This document shows positions 6,651 through 12,972 of a stretch of DNA of 12,972 bases, in pieces. Numbering within the stretch: position 1 is the stretch's first letter; each line of letters starts with the position of its first letter. Both the position numbers and the translations under genes were made by a program. The notes beneath the pieces were generated by a model. It was not told where the DNA came from. It saw only the letters and a program-made list of their open reading frames with translations, and did not search any database. Origin of the DNA: Caldilinea sp. CFX5 (GTDB taxonomy: Bacteria; Chloroflexota; Anaerolineae; Caldilineales; Caldilineaceae); the NCBI GenBank assembly GCA_021405325.1, contig QWII01000191.1, forward strand, positions 1 through 12,972, in the 5' to 3' direction.

Positions 6651-6683
6651 CTTCCCCGGCTGTGAATTGCGCAGGGTAAAGAG

Positions 6684-6712
6684 TTGGTTTCCTGGACAAG
6701 CTGTGCTATACT
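6684..6712 (+). promoter_or_regulatory. Promoter for tig
   Basis: TTGGTT (6684-6689), a 17-nt spacer and TATACT (6707-6712) with TGC directly before it form an extended -10 promoter. The start would be near 6719, leaving a leader of about 50 nt to the tig ATG. The stretch GTGCTA before the -10 resembles that of the aspS promoter. Confidence 0.65.
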
Positions 6713-6769
6713 GGCGGATTAGCAATGAAAAATGGTTAAAAAGAATTCCAAAATAGTCCTGAGGAAACA

Positions 6770-8203
6770 ATGTCGTTACAGATCAACAAAGAAGAACGCG
6801 AAAACCGTGAATTAGTGCTAACGATTGTCGTGGACCAGGCCCGTGTCGATGGGGAATTGCGCAAAGCCGCCAAAAAGCTGGCCGGCAACTATCGCATTCC
6901 CGGCTTTCGACCGGGCAAGGCGCCCTATCATGTCATTGTCCAGCAGGTGGGCTTGCCGGCGTTGTATAATGAATTCGTTGAACCGCTGGGGCAGACCATC
7001 TACCAGGAAGCCTTGAAGCAGGAAGGGCTGGAACCCTACGCCCGCGCTTCGTTGGAAGATGTCAAGGTTGAGCCGCTTACCTATGTGCTGGCCATGCCGC
7101 TGGACCCACACATTGATCTGGGCGACTATCGCGCCCTGCGGGTGGAGGAAGATCCCATCACCATTGATGAAGCCGCCGTCGAGGCGCGCTTGGACGAATA
7201 TCGCGATCAGCAGGCCGGCTGGGTCAACGTCGATCGCCCCAGCCAATATGGCGACATGCTAAACATCAATGTGCGCAGCATCCTGGTCAACGAAGATGGT
7301 TCCCCGGCCCTTGACGAAAATGGCAACGAAGCGGTGGTGTTGGAAGAGAATGACTGGGATGTAACGCCCGATCAGGAAAACCCCATGGAGCCACCGGGCT
7401 TTGACGAGGCGTTGTTGGGCTTAAAGGCCGGCGATGAGAAGGAATTTGTCCTCTCGTGGCCCGCTGAGGGGCAGAGCATGTATGCCGGCAAGCAGGCGCG
7501 CTTTAGCGTCAAGGTCAACCACATTCAAGCCTATGAAAAGGCCGAACTGACCGACGAATTCGCCCAGACTATCGGCCCGGATTTCAACACCCTTGAGGAT
7601 CTTAAAGAGAGCATCCGCGCCACCTTGCGCGAACGAGCCAATGCCCAGGCGGAAAATAATTACCTGGAAAAAGTGCTGGATGCTATGCTGGCCCAGAGCA
7701 AGCTCAACTACCCGCCGGTGGTGATCGAAGATCAACTCGACTCGATGCTCAATGACATGGAAATGCAGTTGCGCCGCTTCGGCATTGAGAACCTGGATAA
7801 CTATCTCAGTCAAGTCGGCCAAAGCCGCGAGCAGATGCGCGAGAGTATGCGCCCGGAAGCCCAACGTCAGGCCGAACGCAACTTGATTATCTCTGAAGTG
7901 CTGCGCGCGGAAGCACTCACTGTCAGCGATGAAGAGCTTGAAGCACGGATCAACTCTCTCCTGGCCGGCAATAGTGACCCCGACTCGGCGCAACAACTGG
8001 CGCAGATGTTCCGCCATGAATCGGGCCGCGCCATTTTGGAAAGCCAATTGCTGCGTGAGAAGGCGCTCCAACGCATTGCCGCCATCGCGCGCGGTAAGGG
8101 GGATGAAGCGCCCGCTACCGCCACACCGGCCGGTGAGACCGCCGTCGATACAACCGAAGCGCCGGCTGAACCGGCCACCGAACCAGCGGCGACTCAAGCC
8201 TAA
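6770..8203 (+). CDS. tig: Trigger factor (ribosome-associated chaperone)
   Basis: Trigger factor binds the ribosome exit tunnel and helps nascent chains fold. It is a cytoplasmic chaperone with peptidyl-prolyl isomerase activity. The N-terminal domain carries the ribosome-docking signature GFRPGKAP at residues 45-52. A PPIase (FKBP-like) domain spans about 150-253, with ALLGLKAGDEKEF near its end and an acidic, Asp/Glu/Asn-rich loop at 173-209 that looks longer than usual. The helical C-terminal substrate-binding domain runs from about 257 to 440. Residues 442-477 are a low-complexity Ala/Pro/Glu/Thr tail, probably disordered, which makes the 477-residue protein longer than the usual 430-450. 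The start at 6770 is set by GAGGA seven or so bases upstream. It precedes clpP-clpX, the common bacterial order, but a palindrome and 190 nt separate it from clpP. Identification is firm. Confidence 0.97.
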   Translation: MSLQINKEERENRELVLTIVVDQARVDGELRKAAKKLAGNYRIPGFRPGKAPYHVIVQQVGLPALYNEFVEPLGQTIYQEALKQEGLEPYARASLEDVKVEPLTYVLAMPLDPHIDLGDYRALRVEEDPITIDEAAVEARLDEYRDQQAGWVNVDRPSQYGDMLNINVRSILVNEDGSPALDENGNEAVVLEENDWDVTPDQENPMEPPGFDEALLGLKAGDEKEFVLSWPAEGQSMYAGKQARFSVKVNHIQAYEKAELTDEFAQTIGPDFNTLEDLKESIRATLRERANAQAENNYLEKVLDAMLAQSKLNYPPVVIEDQLDSMLNDMEMQLRRFGIENLDNYLSQVGQSREQMRESMRPEAQRQAERNLIISEVLRAEALTVSDEELEARINSLLAGNSDPDSAQQLAQMFRHESGRAILESQLLREKALQRIAAIARGKGDEAPATATPAGETAVDTTEAPAEPATEPAATQA

Positions 8204-8218
8204 ACCCTTTGCTCTACC

Positions 8219-8256
8219 GCATCGTAGGGGCAAGATAGATCTTGCCCCTACGATGC
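8219..8256. repeat. Perfect 18-bp palindrome with CGTAGGGGC ends
   Basis: Positions 8219-8236 are the exact reverse complement of 8239-8256 with only AG between, giving a 38-nt near-perfect palindrome. It shares CGTAGGGGC / GCCCCTACG with the element at 5155-5228. It lies 16 nt after the tig stop and might act as a transcript end, but no T-run follows. Confidence 0.85.
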
Positions 8257-8392
8257 AGTAATTTAATTCTAACAGAACACAAACATCAAAGTAGAGCCAA
8301 ATTACATCCGAATTGATCATTGCTGTTTATGGTTGGTGTAGTGCATTTCGATGTTTGTCTACCCTGAACTTTGATTGTAAATGGAGAATTTT

Positions 8393-9088
8393 ATGAATAT
8401 GGTGCCACCAACCAATGTCATTCCGATGGTGATCGATAGCTCCGGTCGGGGCGAGCGGGCGTATGACATCTACAGCTTGCTGCTCAAGGAGCGTATCGTT
8501 TTTCTGGGCACGCCAATCAATGACCAGATTGCGAACCTAATCGTCGCCCAGTTGCTCTGGTTGAACAGCGAAGATCCCAACCAGCCGATCAACATGTACA
8601 TCAACAGCCCCGGCGGTCATATCCATGCCGGTCTGGCGATTTATGATACCATGCAGATGATCACCGCCCCGGTCAGCACAGTGGCGGTCGGCATGACAGC
8701 CAGCATGGGGACCGTCCTCCTGGCCTCCGGCGCGACCGGTCGGCGCTACGCATTGCCGCACGCCACCGTTCATATGCACCCGGCCAGCAGCGGCGCTCAG
8801 GGGTACACCGAAGATGTGCGCATCGCCTTCCGCGAACAGGAGCGCATCCAGACCCAGCTCTTCCAACTGGTGAGCAAGCATGTCAATCGCAACTGGAAAG
8901 AGATCGAGCGGGACTTTGAGCGCGACCGCTATATGACCTCGCTCGAAGCTAAGGAATATGGCATTGTGGACGAAGTGCTGGGGGACACCTCCAAGATCAT
9001 TTCGGTAGATCGCCGCACGGGTGAATTGCGGCTGCCGAGCGGCGAACGCCTGCTGGAGACATTACCCCAGAATGGGACAGGTAACTAA
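8393..9088 (+). CDS. clpP: ATP-dependent Clp protease proteolytic subunit
   Basis: ClpP is the serine peptidase barrel that degrades substrates fed by ClpX. From the start at 8393 the product is 231 residues. The catalytic triad is visible as S104 (GMTASMGTVLLASGA), H129 (VHMHPASSGAQG) and D193 (KEYGIVDEVL). NMYINSPGG is the conserved oxyanion and strand region. An ATG at 8381 is in frame and would add MENF, but that ATG overlaps the GGAGAA that serves as ribosome binding site for 8393, so the later start is preferred. A third ATG at 8399 is also possible. The N-terminus (about 15-20 residues before the conserved core) may be a processed propeptide. The clpX start follows 3 nt after the stop, so the two are co-translated. 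The 136-nt gap upstream of the start shows no clear -35/-10 pair. Confidence 0.97.
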   Translation: MNMVPPTNVIPMVIDSSGRGERAYDIYSLLLKERIVFLGTPINDQIANLIVAQLLWLNSEDPNQPINMYINSPGGHIHAGLAIYDTMQMITAPVSTVAVGMTASMGTVLLASGATGRRYALPHATVHMHPASSGAQGYTEDVRIAFREQERIQTQLFQLVSKHVNRNWKEIERDFERDRYMTSLEAKEYGIVDEVLGDTSKIISVDRRTGELRLPSGERLLETLPQNGTGN

Positions 9089-9091
9089 CTC

Positions 9092-10510
<1,419 letters not shown>

Positions 10511-10529
10511 GTGGGTGATTAGGTGATAT

Positions 10530-10564
10530 AAAAAGCGTGATGTCATAGCGACATCACGCTTTTT
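10530..10564. terminator. Bidirectional intrinsic terminator between clpX and the solute-binding protein gene
   Basis: AAAAAGCGTGATGTC (10530-10544) and its exact reverse complement (10550-10564) form a 15-bp stem around a 5-nt loop. Five T close the plus-strand side, and five A on the other side give a T-run on the minus strand. It suits the convergent clpX and solute-binding protein genes. Confidence 0.9.
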
Positions 10565-10616
10565 GTTGCTTGTCATCCAGGGTATTTGATAGGGTGGTGT
10601 GGCTTGGTCATATCAC

Positions 10617-10678
10617 CGCGAATCATGGGATTAGCGAATCTTTTCTCCCGACCTGATTCGCGAATCTCTTGATTTGCG
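10617..10678. repeat. Imperfect inverted repeat of GCGAATC units
   Basis: The arms at 10617-10640 and 10655-10678 pair at 20 of 24 positions around a 14-nt loop. Each arm holds two GCGAATC-like words about 14 nt apart. Its position beside the terminator suggests a dispersed palindromic element in the clpX/solute-binding-protein convergent gap. Confidence 0.65.
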
Positions 10679-10706
10679 ATGATAACCACTAAACTGCAAC
10701 GCGACC

Positions 10707-10727
10707 CTGGACTCTGGACTTTGGACT
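10707..10727. repeat. Three tandem heptamers (C/T)TGGACT
   Basis: CTGGACT, CTGGACT and TTGGACT occur head to tail at 10707-10713, 10714-10720 and 10721-10727, just past the 3' end of the solute-binding protein gene. This is a short simple repeat with no known role. Confidence 0.7.
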
Positions 10728-10734
10728 ACGCGAC

Positions 10735-12699
10735 TTACTCCTTGTAGAAAAACTGCTCCCCACTGTTGTTGGCACCAATCGCCTGCCCGCCGGAGGGAAC
10801 GTTGCCCAGTTTGGCATTGGTGACCAGGGCATAGCGCACATTCTCGACAATATTCAAGATGTAGAGATTGTCATGATGGATCTGATAGATCTCGTCGGTG
10901 AGCGCCTTGTCCTCGTCGGAGGCCGGGGCGGCGGCAATGCGCCCTTTTTGCAACTCATACAGGCGCTTGACTGCATCCGGCGGCTCTTCCCCTTCTTTGC
11001 CATTGCTGTTGTACCAGGTTTCCCACAAGCGACCCCAGCGGCCACCGGGCAGGTAGTCGGTCCAGGTGCCGTTGCGCCACATTGGTTGCACCGACCAAAT
11101 AATGCTGGCTTGCGCCTCATTGTTATCCACCCGTTGGCCGGCCAGCGAAGAATCGACCAACTTGAAGGTTGTCTTGAGGCCGATCAACTTAAAGTGTTCG
11201 ACCAGCAGCTCCGCTACCACCGGAATATCTGGCGCATAGCTGGCGGATTCAATGGGCAGAATGAAGGTCTTGCCATCCGGCCCCAGGCGGAAATCTTCTG
11301 CATCGCGCTGATCCAGCCCCATCTCATCCAACAACGCATTGGCCTTGTCCAGGTCAAAGTCACCCGGCACCAGTTCCGGCAGCCCGGCCTGGCTGTAGTA
11401 GACGCTTTCGATGATCTCCTGGCGGTTGATCGCCATGTTCAACGCCTGGCGGAAGCGTAGGTCGCCGGTCACTTGCCGCCAGACCGGGTCGTCAAAGGTG
11501 AGATTCAGATAGAGCGCCGTCGGGTCCACATGGTTATCGAGCAACTGGACACGGAAGCCGGCCTTCTCTTCATTTTCTTTGTAGAGCGGCAATTTGACCA
11601 GCGCCGTATCTTCGCGCAGGAGATCAATATCGCCGGTCAACACCTTGAGGTTGACCATGTCGGAATCGCCCGTCATCACGGAGATCACCTTGTCGATGTA
11701 GGGCAGTTGTTTGCCTTCGGTATCGACCTTGAAGTAGTAGGGGTTGCGCTCAAAGGTGAGGACGCCTTCATCTTCCGATGCCACGCCAACCCACGGGTAG
11801 AGCGACGGCATCCCGATACAGCGGGTGCGGGTCAAGTCCCAGTTGAGACAATTCTTCTGGGTAAAGAGTTGCCACCACTCATCGTTCAAATTGGCCTCTG
11901 CCAGCATGGCCTTGAGGTCGGCTTCCGCCGCATAATCAGCATGGAATTGCTTCAGGTAATGCGCCGGTTGCATCAGGTCGGTGTATCCTTGCCAACCTTT
12001 GATGGTCAACTCGCGCAGAAAACCGCCATAGGGTTCGGTAAAGGTGAGGCTGAAGGTAAAGTCATCGATCACCTCCAGTTGCATTGGTTCGCCGCTGGGG
12101 CTGCCGCCGGTGCGGAATTTGGCCGGGAAGGAAGGGGTGAGTTGCTCGTTCTGATAGATGTCTTCGACGACAAAGCGCACATCTTCGGTCGTCACCGGCT
12201 CGCCGTCGGACCATTTGAGTCCTTCGCGCAGGTGGAAGGTAAATTGGGTGTTCTCGTCGTTGACTTCAAAGGCTTTGACAATGTTGGGGCGAATTCCCTC
12301 CACGCCAATGCCGGGCGCCATCAGCAGATGTTCGTTGAGCATGATAAAGATGTCGGGGTTCCAGTCGGCATCACCATGCGCCATGTGGAGGATACCGCCA
12401 TAGAGGCCGGGCGTCCAGTCGGGCAGATCGGCCTCGGGGACGATCACCCCCGGCCCCACCACAAATGGCTCCGTGGGGATGCGTTCTTCCAGCGGTGGCA
12501 ACGCCCCCGCCGCGACCCGTTCGGCCAGCATGGGCGCTTCTTTGGTCGTTGCCTCTGCCGCCGGGGCTTCTGCGACCGCTTCCTTGGTCGGTTCAGCCGC
12601 CGGTTGCGCCGCGTCTGGCGCCGGCGCCGCTACTTGTCCGCAGGCTGAAATGATGAGCGCAAGTACAAGCAAGAGCGGGAGCAATACACGTTTGGTCAT
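10735..12699 (-). CDS. ABC transporter solute-binding lipoprotein, family 5 (peptide/oligosaccharide type)
   Basis: This is a 654-residue extracytoplasmic binding protein for an ABC importer. MTKRVLLPLLLVLALIISAC is a lipoprotein signal with C20 as the lipid-anchored cysteine. Residues 21-60 are an Ala/Pro/Glu/Thr-rich flexible linker. The family 5 (DppA/OppA-like, SBP_bac_5) domain follows, with FTFHLREGLKWSDGEPVT at 153-170, the typical first-lobe signature, RNPYYFKVDTEGKQLPYID at 318-336, and RFRQALNMAINRQEI in the second lobe. The ligand is not predictable; peptides or oligosaccharides are usual for the family. The start at 12699 has a strong AGGAGG seven nt upstream. No permease or ATPase gene lies beside it: downstream is the terminator, and upstream are 273 nt without a gene or clear promoter. 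Confidence 0.93.
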   Translation of the reverse strand: MTKRVLLPLLLVLALIISACGQVAAPAPDAAQPAAEPTKEAVAEAPAAEATTKEAPMLAERVAAGALPPLEERIPTEPFVVGPGVIVPEADLPDWTPGLYGGILHMAHGDADWNPDIFIMLNEHLLMAPGIGVEGIRPNIVKAFEVNDENTQFTFHLREGLKWSDGEPVTTEDVRFVVEDIYQNEQLTPSFPAKFRTGGSPSGEPMQLEVIDDFTFSLTFTEPYGGFLRELTIKGWQGYTDLMQPAHYLKQFHADYAAEADLKAMLAEANLNDEWWQLFTQKNCLNWDLTRTRCIGMPSLYPWVGVASEDEGVLTFERNPYYFKVDTEGKQLPYIDKVISVMTGDSDMVNLKVLTGDIDLLREDTALVKLPLYKENEEKAGFRVQLLDNHVDPTALYLNLTFDDPVWRQVTGDLRFRQALNMAINRQEIIESVYYSQAGLPELVPGDFDLDKANALLDEMGLDQRDAEDFRLGPDGKTFILPIESASYAPDIPVVAELLVEHFKLIGLKTTFKLVDSSLAGQRVDNNEAQASIIWSVQPMWRNGTWTDYLPGGRWGRLWETWYNSNGKEGEEPPDAVKRLYELQKGRIAAAPASDEDKALTDEIYQIHHDNLYILNIVENVRYALVTNAKLGNVPSGGQAIGANNSGEQFFYKE

Positions 12700-12916
12700 C
12701 TCTGGTCCTCCTGTATGTAAACGACTTTGGTTGGGTAGTTTGCTGGTATCGGGTGGATTGGGTCATTGGGTGATTAATCGCCAATACGCAGGCCACAGAT
12801 AGCCAGTTAACCACAAAGAGTTGGGAGCAAATCAGGAAAAGAGAATCATGCGCAACGCTTGGCGGATTGGGGGTAGATAGGAAAAGTTCGACGCGGCCAC
12901 CCTGCCCTGAAAACAA

Positions 12917-12972
12917 CAGGGATTTCGCAGATTTCAAAGGTTTTTCTAAGGTTTTCATCTGCGCAATCTGCG
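12917..12972. repeat. Partial second copy of the AGATT-type inverted repeat, cut by the window edge
   Basis: Positions 12917-12945 match 895-923 at 24 of 29 bases. The right side, ATCTGCGCAATCTGCG at the window end, resembles the right arm at 933-950. The copy is truncated at 12972. Positions 12700-12916 show no gene and no convincing promoter for the solute-binding protein. Confidence 0.7.

Noticed and set aside
7421..8320. 299-residue minus-strand ORF antisense to tig
   Set aside because: It overlaps trigger factor and runs through the palindrome at 8219-8256. The composition is that of a shadow frame.
8381..8392. ATG at 8381 as the clpP start
   Set aside because: No ribosome binding site precedes it, while its own bases form the GGAGAA site for the ATG at 8393.
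10707..10727. Tandem heptamers as a CRISPR or regulatory iteron array
   Set aside because: There are only three 7-bp units, with no spacers and no replication or Cas gene nearby.
11473..12648. 391-residue plus-strand ORF antisense to the solute-binding protein
   Set aside because: It lies fully inside a well-supported lipoprotein gene on the other strand. It is an open shadow frame of GC-rich coding sequence.

Overview
The window reads as a chromosomal segment of a GC-rich bacterium, most likely a member of the Chloroflexota (Anaerolineae/Caldilineae-like). This assignment is an inference. It rests on the tig-clpP-clpX order, an archaeal-genre aspartyl-tRNA synthetase under a T-box leader, a long solute-binding lipoprotein with an Ala/Pro/Glu-rich linker, an NBR1-type Ig-like domain fused to an M23 peptidase, and dispersed palindromes in nearly every intergenic gap. 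No rRNA, tRNA, CRISPR array, transposase or phage gene was seen.

Layout. Positions 1-767 (minus) hold the N-terminal part of an MFS-type membrane transporter that runs off the left edge. Positions 768-1069 carry two inverted repeats and no gene. A minus-strand group follows. It consists of a HEAT-like protein of unknown function (3184-4704, probably leaderless), a doubtful small ORF (about 2965-3072, possibly from 3138), and a 627-residue protein combining an M23 metallopeptidase, an NBR1-type Ig-like domain and a clan GH-A-like barrel (1070-2953). Between 4705 and 4773 lie divergent promoters.

The plus-strand half starts with a promoter and a complete T-box riboswitch (4819-5143). Its folded Stem I presents GAC, an Asp codon. 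It lies upstream of an archaeal-genre aspartyl-tRNA synthetase (from 5258). That gene has lost about 77 nt near 6343, which puts the class II motif 3 out of frame, so it is either a real pseudogene or an assembly deletion. A 35-bp inverted repeat separates it from trigger factor (tig, 6770-8203), which has its own extended -10 promoter. Then come clpP (8393-9088) and clpX (9092-10510), ending at a strong hairpin terminator. Together these supply nascent-chain folding (trigger factor) and ATP-dependent proteolysis (ClpXP).

Convergent to clpX is a family 5 ABC transporter solute-binding lipoprotein (10735-12699, minus). It has no permease or ATPase gene beside it in the window. Positions 12700-12972 hold no gene, but they end in a partial second copy of the inverted repeat seen at 895-958.

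The most notable observations are the disrupted T-box-controlled AspRS, the long perfect palindromes with GTAGGGGC ends (one sits between the T-box terminator and the aspS ribosome binding site), the unusual M23/Ig/glycosidase architecture without a signal peptide, and a charged insertion of about 35 residues in ClpX.
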